Program-made: the position numbers and the translations under genes
Notes under the pieces: generated by a model
What the model was told of the DNA's origin: nothing
The model's input: the letters and a program-made list of their open reading frames with translations, nothing else
Database searches by the model: none
Assembly: GCF_021917145.1 (NCBI RefSeq)
Contig: NW_025813774.1
Span: forward strand, 124,001 to 188,000
DNA from: Hypomesus transpacificus
Lineage: Eukaryota; Chordata; Actinopteri; Osmeriformes; Osmeridae
Length of the DNA: 64,000 bases
Direction of reading: 5' to 3'
In this document: positions 24,250-55,001 of the stretch, piece after piece
Position numbering within the stretch: the first letter of the stretch is position 1
Layout: each line of letters begins with the position of its first letter

Positions 24250-24674
24250 TCAACCCCATTTACCTTGTATGGTAACGCACAGAGTTGATTGACAAACACG
24301 TCACGCCTCCTCACTCGCTTATCTCCTCCCCTTTGGCTCGCGATCAGTGTACGATCATCCAGCCTGTCTATTTGCCTGCTGAAACTGGGCACGGGGAAAA
24401 AACAGCAGAGAAAGGTTCAAACCTGGCAATACGGATACACATGGAGCCTCTATCAGCGCAACTTCCCATCTCTCCTCTACTTTAAATGATACGCTTCTGC
24501 ATATAGTGTAGAAATAGTAATACTTTCTGAATTCATCTGCTGACCTTTTTTCACGTGTATGTATTTCCTCATTTGGACCAAAATTAACATGGATTTAGTA
24601 ATCTGATTAAGTATAGGGGGACTCATTTTTTTCGTGGAACTGTCTTTTATCTGCATCCCATAACGAGCATCACC
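24250..24674 (+). promoter_or_regulatory. klf7: Presumed klf7 promoter and 5' UTR
   Basis: This is the sequence immediately upstream of the klf7 ATG. It contains ACGTCA (half of a cAMP-response element) at 24298-24303 beside a GC-box-like cgcctcc, an E-box cacgtg near 24552, and a five-codon upstream ORF (ATG 24589, stop at 24604-24606). The transcription start could not be fixed, and no TATA box stands out. Confidence 0.4.
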
Positions 24675-44113
<19,439 letters not shown>

Positions 44114-47100
44114 GGAGGAGGAGGAACAGGAGAGGGAAAGGAGGATAAGAGGAGAGGAAGAGGAGGACAAGGCGGGAGGAAAACAAGATGGCTGCCCGCC
44201 AAGCTCCCGAGATGTGGAGAGGTGGAGTGCCGGAACTGAAGCCTGGTCTCGTCAGGTGGCGGGAGAGGCTGGGGGAGGCTGGGGGAGGCTGCACACAGCA
44301 GCGTTGTCACATGGAACAGAGACGTGTAGATTTGTGTACAGACAAACCGCCCATGACTGTCTTGGCGTCCTGGAAATGGGACCTAGCCAGGTCTTTATGC
44401 CACAGTTATTCAGTGGCACAACACCAACTGCCCCCTGGGATGTGTGTGACTGGAACGTCAGGGAGATCTGCACCCTCTTGTCATCTGTCATGCTCCTGAA
44501 GGTTACCTTTCACGAGGAGCTACTACCAGCAACCACGAGGTGACTCTATCAATCCAACCAGGTGTCTTTCTTAACGACAGGTCACATTGTACAGACATGG
44601 CGACAAGCCCTTAGCAGACGCTTTGCGGTGTGATTACGTATGACATTCACAAACTTGCCCTTCTCCCCCTCCATCGCTTGTCCTGTTTCTCTCAGTTCCT
44701 CTCCGCCTGACAGCTGCGCAACTGACACTTTTGAACCTTTTTGTAGAACCCCCCCCCCTGTCCAGAACGGGATTGTCTTGAAACTCACCAAACGTTGGCT
44801 TACATGCTGCTCCGACATGGACTGCCATATGCACAGAAGTAGTACAAGCAGCTAACTGCGACAGAAGCACAGACAGCTAAAAGAAACTCAAAAATGTGTA
44901 AAGATTATTTTCTTTCGAATACCGCCCCAACCCCCTCCTCCTATGACCGATTGAAAGTTGAAGGACAGATCCCGTCATTAAAAAAAAAAAAAAAAAAAAG
45001 AAGAAGAAAGATTGAGAATGTTTGCTGATGTTATCTTGTGTGTGTGAGACAGACTGTATGGGACTGGTCAGAGCCTGGCTGTGGTTGGGACCCGATAGTG
45101 CTCACAGGAGGGCTTCACACTTTTTCCCGGACAAATGGCACTAACCATGTGTGCTCGTCTTGGGAGCTCGAGGCGGACGCAGCGCGCGATCACACGATGT
45201 GCTTCTCTCTATCCAACATCAGACTGCATTCCTGCTAATGTCTAAAGTTCATTTCTATGGGCAGAGATCATTCCACCTATGATGTGGGATTACTATGGGG
45301 GACTGTGGGGATACTGATTTGTGTACAATCAAAGGGGATTGGGTGGCTCTCTCAAGAGCAAATAAATGTGATGAATGTACTGTTTTGTCAAGTTTGTGCA
45401 TGACACTGGAACCAGAGAGAACATTAGAGGAGTTGGATATTAGTACAGTTTATAGGTGGCACTGGTAAACACATTACTGACAGTGTGGTCATGAGTAGTG
45501 TCAGTCAATTGTCTCATATAGAAATAGCCAGATGTAGAAATTCCCTTGCCCTCAGCCGAAATACCGACCAAACATTTGTTTGTTGTCATAGACATTTTTT
45601 GTTATCCCTGGTGGCCATTTTGACATCTGTTCTGTTAGCATCATCCCACAGCTGCCCACCAACTTGGCTGACATTGACCAATGAGAGGGTACTCTGACAG
45701 CAGGGTTACCTAGGTAATGAGAGGGGAAATATGCGCCCTCAGCAGTGGTCAGTGTTGTCCGGGCCCAAAAACAGGATGCAATGGCGTGCGACCTCTCTCT
45801 CTCTCTCTCTCTCTGGTCATGCTGACTGAGAGGTCACACCCCTCTGCTGACCGACACAGTCCATTTCCCAGACGTGGTACTCTAAGTGTTATCCTTCCCA
45901 CTACACGCTCTCTCATGCTGCAGCATCAGTGCCCCAGGCCTGAAGACCTCCAGGGGTAGCCTTGCATGACAGACAGCAAAGGGGATGCTTTAAGGCACAC
46001 CTTCACGATGTCAATTATTTGCAAGTAGTAAAGAGAGAAAAGGAGAGAGGGGGGGAGGGCAAACAAGGAACACTTCCTAGGAGAAGATACCGTTTAGTCC
46101 TGTCTCATCTGTTTAACATGAAGGGGACATAAAGTGTGATGGAGACCAAAAATGGGAACAGGAAATGGAGGACATATTTGAGAGAATTAGACCCTTAAAA
46201 GGAGCCTGAATAATCACTAGCAGCTTTGCGTGCTATTCAGAATTGATGGGTGAGACACTCATATGAACTGGCTGTGTTAGATAAACAAATGTTTTATGTG
46301 AATTTGGGCTCATAATTAAGGGGTGGCCCATATATTTGAGGTTTTGATGGTACTGTACTGTATGTGTTACTTGATGCGTAATTCATAACAGGATAGACCG
46401 ATCCCATCATGGCTGGAAACACAAGTCCAACAGGCTTGGTTTGAAGCCATCCCACCTTACTGGGTAGAAATATACCACACACAGCTGCAATGTGCGTTAA
46501 AGGGAACGAGACATTAGCTAGTTACTGTTGTTTCTCATTTTACTACAGTTGTGGGTCTCCTGCTGCATATTGATGAATGATTGTGTGTTATCTGCTGTGC
46601 CTGTGTGTGTTGTTGTCTGTTATTGCAGTCAGAGACTTACCAAACCTCTCTCGCACACACATTCTCTCTCTCTGGGGCAAATCTTTGGGATAAAACCACT
46701 TGGAGCTGTTTTGGGTCCTGTCAAACATATTTTCAGGTGATTTGGTGGCGTTTGTGTGTCCTATACATTGGGACTACAGGGCACTTTGTGTCTGTAAATT
46801 CCCTGTATGCGTTCAGTGAATTGCTGTAACCATGTGGCAGAACCTTGGACACAAACGGACGAACAACAGGCATCGCTGTGCATCTCTTTTCACAGGGTGC
46901 TTTCATCTCTGTGGGTTTGACATCTGTGAAACAGCATCAGTGTACATTGGTGTGTGAAAATATAGGAATGAGTATACCATCGTGAGCCACATACTACTAG
47001 TACCAAGTCTTAATCTCAGATGGGAAACTGCTCCTTCTTTTTACCAGCATCTCCTCCCCCATCCTCCTCTAGAACACTCTCTTCTATCATCTGTCTAATC

Positions 47101-47400
47101 TGTTCATCCATCTCTTTATCCACTTTCGCCTCTGTTCTTATTCTCATGTTTCTGTACAAAGTGTTTGAAAATTATTATTTGTATATTATGATGTGAGTAT
47201 AATAATGTTCTTTGTTATGGAAAAAGGAAAAAATTATTTTTGTTACTGGTTTGTTTCATAATTCTTTTTTAAATTGGTATTGTAATATCTCTATGCAAGA
47301 ACTGTTCAGTGAATCCTTTTTATTTAAGAATGTAATGTGTAGTAAATTGTAGAATCAGTTTGGTGTGTGGCATCTCTCTTCTTAAAGCACATATGCTAGT
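44114..47400 (+). other. klf7: Probable klf7 3' UTR and downstream flank
   Basis: Follows the klf7 stop without any recognisable gene. AATAAA at 45361-45366 is the best poly(A) candidate. An A-rich tract at 44979-44999 is probably an encoded A run. The AT-rich block near 47160-47340 could be the end of a longer 3' UTR, since mammalian KLF7 has a very long one. The exact end is unknown. Confidence 0.45.
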
Positions 47401-48338
47401 TTTGATGTTATGAGTAATATGGTGCAATTCATCTCGCGCATTCCTAACAGCTCTATTCTTCCTCCAGTTTATATTAGAAATTGCTCGCAGGTTTTCTCAA
47501 AGCTTTTCTATAACCAAATGATATACTCATGAAAGGCCAGGGTGTGTTGAAGACAGAGACGGTATTTCATAGTGGAACATCAGCACAGCATATAGACGCC
47601 CCCCTATGAGCACAGAACAGGAGAGAGATGCTCCTGGAGATTGGCGCGATAAGGGATCCAACATTCTCACTCACAGACACACTGCTTGTTAAAAACAAAC
47701 TCTTCTTACCAAGGTGATGACTTATCTGGCATTGGTGCAGCCTTCTGACCGTGACTAACTGATAAAAGGATAATCGAATAACTAATGGCTAATTAGGGAG
47801 CAATTACGTGCTGTTAAATGGCCCTGTGCAGTGTATTAATTCTGTTTCTATCTGGCAGGGGGCTACTCTCATAAGGTTTCTCATTAAATGCCCCTAATTG
47901 AAATGGGCACCCTCATCAAGTAGCTTACATGTGTCTGTCGAACGTAATGTGCCTCTATATGTAATTGCAGACATCACATTGCCTGGTATCTACTAGTCAT
48001 TGCATATAGATCAATCAGCCAGACAGGTTATGAAATTGAAAATGAGACTCATTTTCACTCCCAGTCCCTTTGACATCCCATGAGTATTTTTCAATATGAA
48101 CAAAGAGACCCTGCCATCATTTTGATCCCAAGGGGCCATATTGGGACTGACAACATACGAGAAATTGTATTATACCAAGAAAACCTGTTTTGAGATTCAG
48201 CATGATAAGTTCACAGTTTTGAAAATGACTATCATGAAATATCCCACTAAATAATCCATGATACACAACAAATAAACCTATTGATGAGTCACCATGAGCA
48301 CCATGAATTGTACACTTCTTGTCCTTGATTATCTGTTG

Positions 48339-48382
48339 CATTTACTGTAAGTGCTTTAGATAAAAGTGTCTGCAGAATGAAT
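48339..48382 (+). mobile_element. Diverged fish interspersed-repeat tail
   Basis: The text ctgtaagtgctttagataaa followed by agtgtctgcagaatgaat is a diverged match to the very common teleost repeat end gtaagtcgctttggataaaa...gcgtctgctaaatg. The class (SINE or other) is not assigned, and no full element is visible. Confidence 0.5.
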
Positions 48383-50350
48383 ACCTCTAAATTAGTACTT
48401 AGCAATATTTGATATGTTCCTGTACAGCTAAATGATGCTCTCAGTGAACAGCAAGACTTTGCTATGTGGTCCTTACCAACACTCAGATATCTACATCATG
48501 CTTTCAACGGGTTTGACGGCTAGCACAAAATGTATGGAGACAAAAGGGAAATTCTTTATGGAGTTAATTGAATTCCAAGCATAGGATTCCAAAGTAGCTT
48601 ACTCAGGATTTAGGCTTCTCATGCTCAAATGCTTTGGCCTTCTTATCCAGCGAGCCGCGACTCAACATTATTTGAGGATGCATACTTCAAAATGGGAAAA
48701 CTCCTCGGGTCATTCTCTTTCCCTCTTCTCAAAACATCTTCCAGGAGATGTAATCTAGAATATTTACCTGCATGTGTGTTGAGGTAGTGCAAATGATATG
48801 CTATTGTGAAATCATTTACTTATGTGATGACAGGTGCTTTCAAACTAATTCTTACTTAACTGACCATATCATTTCTCTGTGGTATGAAATCAGAAAGGGA
48901 AAGACAGCTAGGCACTTATTTACTTCTAGACCTGTGTATGCTGAAGGAACGCTGGTATTATATGACACATCCTCTTCCCATTTACAACCACAGTACCAGA
49001 GGGAAGTATTAGGAATCCTGACAATCACTCAGTAAAACCTACTGTCTGATCACTGTTTTGGTTTGATTGACATAAAAACAAGAGATAACAAAGGAACACA
49101 ATGATAGTGTTGCAAAAAAAAAAACACAAAAAAACGATCTGAAGACTAAATTGTGTTATTCATGTTCCTCGAGGCAATAATGAAACATTCACCTGTCATC
49201 TCTGTACAATCTGGATCTACTTTCACTGTCTTAGAATGACACTGAACAGTGTTGACATCACAAAGATGAGCAATTCGGCTGGAAAAGCAATGGAATCCTC
49301 CACATAAACACTATCCATGTAATTCACTTGAACAGTCCTCATACAAAACTGATTGGCTGTGCAAATCACTGCGAGCTGCCAGGTGTCTTGTAGGCAGTTG
49401 GCAGCAGTTTGGGGAACATTATTGTCACATCTGGCAGTGTTTAGGAACCTACCAACTGGGAAAGTGATTCTCAGAGTTGAACCTCCCATAGTTGATCTCT
49501 GTCAACCGTACAGCTTCATTACAGCCTGTCACTGGTTAAAGCCTCAGCAAAGGATCTCTCTTCTCTGCTTTTGTAGTGTCGGCCCACTTTAGAGGTGTAC
49601 AGTTGCAACTAACACAGACACAATCCATGTTTAGTGGAAGGGTGGTCAATTAGAAGGTGATTTAGAGATGTTCATTATAGGAATAACTCCCAAAGTGAAA
49701 CAACAGTTTCTTGTATCATGTGCATATTCATCATAAAGGTCCATATTTCTGTTTATTTGTCTCGTTTTCTCGATATCTTATGAGGGGAGTCGTGCTATAA
49801 ACAGGTTCATATATCCATCATCACCTTCTTCAATTGATTCTTTTGTATCCTGGTCAGGACACCAAAGTGCTTAGATATTTCCAATTATTGGGAATGTGTC
49901 AGCGTGGCCTCAGTAATTAAAGCCTAATCAGCCGGGGTGAATTCAGAGTGCAATCCTCATCAAGGTTTCATTAGTGTCCACCTGCCTCCGCCACCCAGAA
50001 GCACCCCTCCTCCTCTTGGTCTTTAATAGTCCAGTGACCCGAGAGAAACGCAAAACGTGGGGGTTTGAGACCTGAGAGGCCGTTGCCAGAGACTGTTTAG
50101 CTGTACGGTCTGAATCCCTCCCTCACTCTCTCATTTCTCATACCCCCCCCCCCACACCCAAGAAAAAAAGAAAGGAAAATGAAGTCTGCTAAAACACATG
50201 CAAGGACTGAGAGAAGAAAGAGAACCATTTAGTGAAGCCTCAGTGGACACCTGCAAAGGCATTAAAGAGTGGTCTTGTGCCGTGGAGAGAACACCTGGGC
50301 ATCCAGCACAGTGTGTGCTTGACTGGCAGTGTGAAGTCACACCTGGCACA

Positions 50351-50359
50351 GGGGGGGGG

Positions 50360-50425
<66 letters not shown>
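50351..50425 (+). repeat. G12 followed by (GA)n
   Basis: A run of 12 G passes directly into about 31 GA units. Confidence 0.95.
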
Positions 50426-50427
<2 letters not shown>

Positions 50428-51959
50428 CATTAATCCCCCCACCACCCTTTCTCGATGGGGTCATGCATTATGTAGGGAACTCTTTTCTCTTTTCCCCATC
50501 TCCCCACCTCCCGCTCTGCAGTAAAAATAGACGGGCCGACCTGTGAGCTTCCAGCTCTTTCTGCTTCTGACACCTCGCGTTTCCCAGGTGCAGCAGGCTA
50601 GGGTTCTTATCTCAACAGACTGATGATTAATGATCATGTTAGTGTGACAGTATGGCAAACATGCTTAGGCATAGCAGCAGGTCCAGGGACAATACATCAG
50701 ACATGCACCTCTGTATCTGGGCTCCGTTTTTTTCTATAGAGACACAGATTGTAATGGATGGGCTGTGAGCAGAGTCTAAATCGGTACAGAGAGATGGAGC
50801 AAAGCGGCTTGTGGCTGAAGGGTACAGTATTGCTGAGTGTTGAAGTGAATGCCAAAGTAAACCATCCTGAGGGAGACACAGTTGGGGCTGTCTGAGACTG
50901 CTACCTCAAGGTCAATTTGAGCGCGTGTCTGTGTGTGTGTGCAGTGCAGGCTGTGTGCTTGGATCAAGTATCTTTTTAAAGCATTGAAAGTGACCCGCCC
51001 CATAAAGATCATGGTCATAAATCGGTCTGAAGCATCATTTTCCCTCAGGATCACCACCAGCTGCTGCAGCTCACTATCCATTTCTTCTACAACATTGTTC
51101 ATACTCAATGTGTCTCGATTAAAGAGCAGGTTTTACAGCTTGTGTAAGTTAGGGTGCTATTATAAAGATATAGCAAAGGGAATGGGTATCTTGAGAGTTA
51201 TAAATAGAAGTACCTCAAAAGCCTACCTAGCTGGTAGCCTTTCCCATTCAAAACCACGACTCATATTCACGAAGGAGTGTTGACCAAAGACTTAATTTAA
51301 AACTTACAAATGTTCCATTATTAAAATGATTATCAATTAATATTCCTATCCTCAAAGTAGATAAGGTTACGGTTTATATTCAGGTCAAGTCAGATGTACT
51401 TTTTTTTTTTTTACTGGTGCGAAGATGACGACTGGTCAGCGACTGGTAGAATACTGTATTTTCAATTTGATGTCTGGCCTGGCCATGTAAATGGATTTGC
51501 TATTGTTGTAACAGCGCGCTCAGAGAAAGGGTTATGCTGCCCCCATCTGGACGAACAAAGCACAGTCTTTCTCCTAGCTTTAATTTTACATGCTGAAATC
51601 TAAAGAACCAAAAATTAAATAGAATACAACATAATTGAATATCTATAAGCTTACAGAACCAAGCCAACACATCTATAATGATTTGTGTATTGTTCACAGA
51701 AACGATCAACTTGTGTTTTCTTCCGGTCTTCACCGCCCTTTAAATGCATACTTAATTCATATGCATAGGGATTTTTATTATTCACTATTCGCTTCTGGTG
51801 TCTTTTATTGTCATCAAATGTGTAGGATTGTAACTTGCGCATTTCGATTGACTTTCCGTTTATGTGCGAGAACGTTCGTGTGTCTCGGTAAACTTCGTGG
51901 CATTTCGGCAACACTCGTTTAGAATCGAGCCCTGTCGATAGAGCTGATTTTCGTCGTCT

Positions 51960-52092
51960 CCCTAGCCCTCTTCTCCGTGTTGTTGTTCTCGGTGACGCGA
52001 CGGAGGTGTAGCCTGACGCGGTCTCTTACGTGTCGGTCTGAATAAAAGTGGAGCTCCGTGGACCCGGGAGTGACGAAGCGAGTCTGTGTCGG
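51960..52092 (+). promoter_or_regulatory. creb1: creb1 promoter / non-coding exon 1 with three TGACG half-sites
   Basis: A CpG-containing block holds TGACG at 51993-51997, 52014-52018 and 52071-52075, each half of a cAMP-response element. A good donor (tgtcgg|gtaaga, GT at 52093) closes a presumed untranslated first exon, matching the non-coding exon 1 of mammalian CREB1. The transcription start was not located. Confidence 0.5.
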
Positions 52093-52972
52093 GTAAGAGG
52101 ATCAGCATCCGATGTAGCAGAGATAGATAGAAGACTTTCCAGACAGGTGTTTCATAAAGATCAGTACAAACCTAACAAAGAAATCATGGCGGCGGTGTTG
52201 CAGAGCCACACAAAATGAGTCAGTCTGCATGGCTAGCAAGCTAGCTATGCGAGTGAGAGACTTGGAAAGGGAGTGGGGCTTGCGTTCTCAACGTTTGGAA
52301 TAAATATTCAAGCATGCCTGGCTTTCTATCTGGATAGATGCACATTAGCGTTGCTACTTCAGTGTGCCCTTTAATGTCAAAGAGCATGTTGGATATTAAA
52401 AACGTTTCTAATTTCCCTATTGCAATGTAGCTAGCCGGTTTGCTATCTAGATATGCTAGCTCCGTTAGCTTCTAAATGCCGTGCAAACTGGCATGCACTG
52501 CACCAGGCATAGCTACCTAGCTAACTTTCCCCACAAGCAGTTTGACATTTTTGTTCACAATTAACCAGCCAGGTTGTCGCACAAAATAAAGGAAAAACCA
52601 GCATGGTTTAATAAACTATATTGAATACACACCATCGTCTCTATTTTATTCTTTTGCATCGCATTGAAGACACCCAAGTGGTTTTACTTGCCAGCTGAAG
52701 TGCTAACCTATGAAAAAAGGCGGCAACACAATATGACTAGCAAGTTTTGACATGCAGCCACCCGTTAACGTTATACATTGGACATGCTTTGCAAGTGTCT
52801 GATATATACAATACGTTTAGCACATGTGTATCTATATCCAATTTACTATATGCTGTTGTGAAAAGTAATTATTGGTATTTAGTAAAATAGTATTTACAGA
52901 ACGGTGGCTCTCATACTGGAAATAATGTCCAGTTATGGCCAATAACACCGACCCCTATATCCAGCTAAATAG
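52093..52972 (+). other. creb1: creb1 intron 1 (presumed)
   Basis: Lies between the presumed non-coding exon and the coding start. An ATGGCGGCGG block at 52186 resembles a YY1 site and opens an 11-codon ORF ending at 52218. It could mark an alternative start region. The acceptor is probably tatatccag, about ten bases before the ATG. Confidence 0.4.
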
Positions 52973-55001
52973 ATGACCATGGAAGCGGGTGCCGAAGCAC
53001 AGCAAGGAGGTGAAACGGCAATTTCTGAGTCAGATGCCCAACAGATTGCCACCCTGGCACAGGTACACTCATACATACCGGTAAACAGAAACTATCCTTA
53101 CCAAAGCACTTGCTTTTCTCATCGTGTATTTTAATATCGATTAAACATTTGACTGCAGATAAAGAGGTTGTAGATTCATATCCCTCTGGACAGTATGTCA
53201 CTTTGGATAAAAGGTTAATCATGAATCCATCATGATTATTAATACAGTAGCAAAGTAACAAGTAAAGTTTACGAGGGTAGTTGACAGTTGTGTTTGGAAA
53301 CGGGAAAGACACTGTGTGTAAGTGTCTCACCTCTATGTCTCTGGCTGTGTGGCCTCTGGGATGCAGGTTTCCATGGCTACAGGACAGGTGTCTTCAAGTG
53401 GATCCACTGTGACCCTGGTGCAGCTCCCCAATGGCCAGACAGTGCAGGTGCATGGAGTCATCCAGGCCGCCCAGCCCTCTGTCATCCAGTCCCCACAGGT
53501 GCAGACTGTTCAGGTGAGCAGGCCCCCCCCTCTCCAAGCCACACAGATTATACCTGCTGCTAAATGCCATGAGTCTATAAAATGCAGATCAGCTAGTGAA
53601 TGATGTTTGCTCTGACAGATATCTACTGTGGCTGAGAGCGAGGACTCTCAGGAGTCAGTGGACAGTGTAACAGACTGTCAGAAGAGAAGAGAGATTCTGT
53701 CTAGACGCCCCTCATACAGGTAACCCCTATCCCCCCTCCAATGTCAGTTTTTTCCTTCTTCATATGCTCCCTCCCCCCCCCCTTTTTTTGTCATGAAAAG
53801 CACACAAAAGGAAGATTGTCAGATTGTATTAGAAAGACAGAAAGAGATTGAGAGAGACTCAAGTGTGCGTCCCCCCCCGCAGAAAAATCCTGAACGACCT
53901 CTCGTCAGACGCACCGGCAGTCCCACGGATCGAGGAGGAGAAGTCAGAGGACGACTCGGCCCCTGCTATCACCACCGTCACCATGCCCACTCCCATCTAC
54001 CAGACCAGCAGTGGCCAGTACAGTAAGTACCCCCCCCCCCCCCCCCCGCCACAGACCATGTCAATAATAAACTTTTCCACTGTATTTTGGTTCAAAATGT
54101 GACCCTCCAAATATCTACCTGTAATTCTAAGCCTGTGGATCTGACAGGACTAGATGGTCTCTAACTTGTCGGTCATTACTCTTCCCTGTAGTTGCCATCA
54201 CACAGGGTGGGGCCATCCAGCTGGCTAATAACGGCACAGACGGGGTGCAGGGGCTCCAGACCCTGACCATGACCAACGCTGCGTCCCAGCAAGGCACCAC
54301 CATCCTGCAGTACGCCCAGACTAGCGACGGCCAGCAGATTCTAGTGCCCAGTAACCAAGTGGTAGTGCAAGGTTAGAACATCAGACAGTTCCTGTTTGAA
54401 GACAAATCGCCTGCGTGTAACCAACCCAGAATGGAGAAGAAAAATTCCCTATCAGCGCTTGGCATTACAAATGTCTAAACCCCAAATGGCAAAGAGTAAA
54501 AGCTTTTGATTTCACAGCAAAGATAGTACATGTATAGTTATAGTTAAGCCATCGTGTCTTGACTACCTTAAACATGCTCTGCTCCCGCCCTGTGTTCCCA
54601 GCTGCCTCTGGTGATGTCCAGGCCTACCAGATCCGCACAGCCCCCACCAGCACCATAGCTCCGGGGGTAGTCATGGCCTCCTCTCCCTCCCTACCCTCTC
54701 AGGGAGGCACCGAGGAGGTCACCCGCAAGAGGGAGGTGCGACTCATGAAAAACAGGTATGTCATTGTAATATGAATAGGCCCCGGTCATGTTAAAGGGTG
54801 CCTCAAAGTGGACTGGAAAGCAGCAGACTGATGGTGGTTCGATATGCGTCCTACAGGGAGGCGGCCCGGGAGTGTCGCAGGAAGAAGAAGGAGTACGTCA
54901 AGTGTCTGGAGAACCGCGTGGCCGTGTTGGAAAACCAAAACAAAACCCTTATCGAGGAACTGAAAGCACTCAAAGACTTGTACTGCCACAAATCTGAGTA
55001 G
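52973..55001 (+). CDS. creb1: Cyclic AMP-responsive element-binding protein 1, seven coding exons, complete
   Basis: The nuclear bZIP activator of cAMP/Ca2+-responsive genes. Coding exons: 52973-53062, 53367-53513, 53619-53719, 53883-54022, 54192-54371, 54602-54755 and 54857-55001. All are GT-AG and in phase, giving 957 bases and 318 residues. Exons 1-2 give the first Gln-rich region (LVQLPNGQTVQVHGVIQAAQ). Exons 3-4 give the kinase-inducible domain with PKA site RRPSY (Ser111, equal to human Ser133), which recruits CBP/p300. Exons 5-6 give the second Gln-rich region (GGAIQLANNGTDGVQG). Exons 6-7 give the basic region (KNREAARECRRKKKEYVK) and a zipper with Leu at 288, 295, 302 and 309, ending HKSE. 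No exon for the mammalian alpha insert fits in the 105-base intron before exon 3. Cys99 replaces the Ser of the T-D-S-Q ATM site. The ATG ACC ATG start is as in mammals. Confidence 0.97.
53160..53216 (+). mobile_element. Degenerate SINE-like fragment in creb1 intron
   Basis: gaggttgtagattcatatcc resembles a tRNA-type B box (GGTTCGAATCC). It is followed at 53197-53214 by gtcactttggataaaagg, a diverged copy of the common fish repeat tail. Only a worn fragment is present. Confidence 0.4.
54030..54047 (+). repeat. creb1: Poly(C) tract, 18 C, next to a creb1 donor
   Basis: A run of 18 C begins seven bases after the exon 4 donor (gtaagtac then C18). Confidence 0.95.

Larger units (their letters stand above)
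47401..51899. other. Gene-poor DNA between klf7 and creb1
   Basis: No gene could be assigned. Candidate conserved non-coding blocks are at 47740-47960 and 49890-49990. A fish repeat tail is at 48339-48382, and a G12(GA)n repeat at 50351-50425. A coding-like minus-strand segment near 50960-51126 is discussed in the findings. T11 is at about 51402-51412. Confidence 0.5.

Noticed and set aside
44979..44999. A-tract after ATTAAA, read as a retroposed poly(A) tail
   Set aside because: It lies in the klf7 3' UTR with no target-site duplication or upstream copy of a known RNA. A plain A run is simpler.
48772..49035. Plus-strand 87-codon frame
   Set aside because: AT-rich with no recognisable motif and no flanking gene structure.
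49223..49489. Minus-strand 88-codon frame with a hydrophobic end
   Set aside because: Cys spacing fits no family I know, and no start or splice context was convincing. The opposite strand is also open.
47401..51899. Search for fam237a, which I recall lying between KLF7 and CREB1 in mammals
   Set aside because: No exon with its expected tryptophan-rich pattern could be read on either strand.
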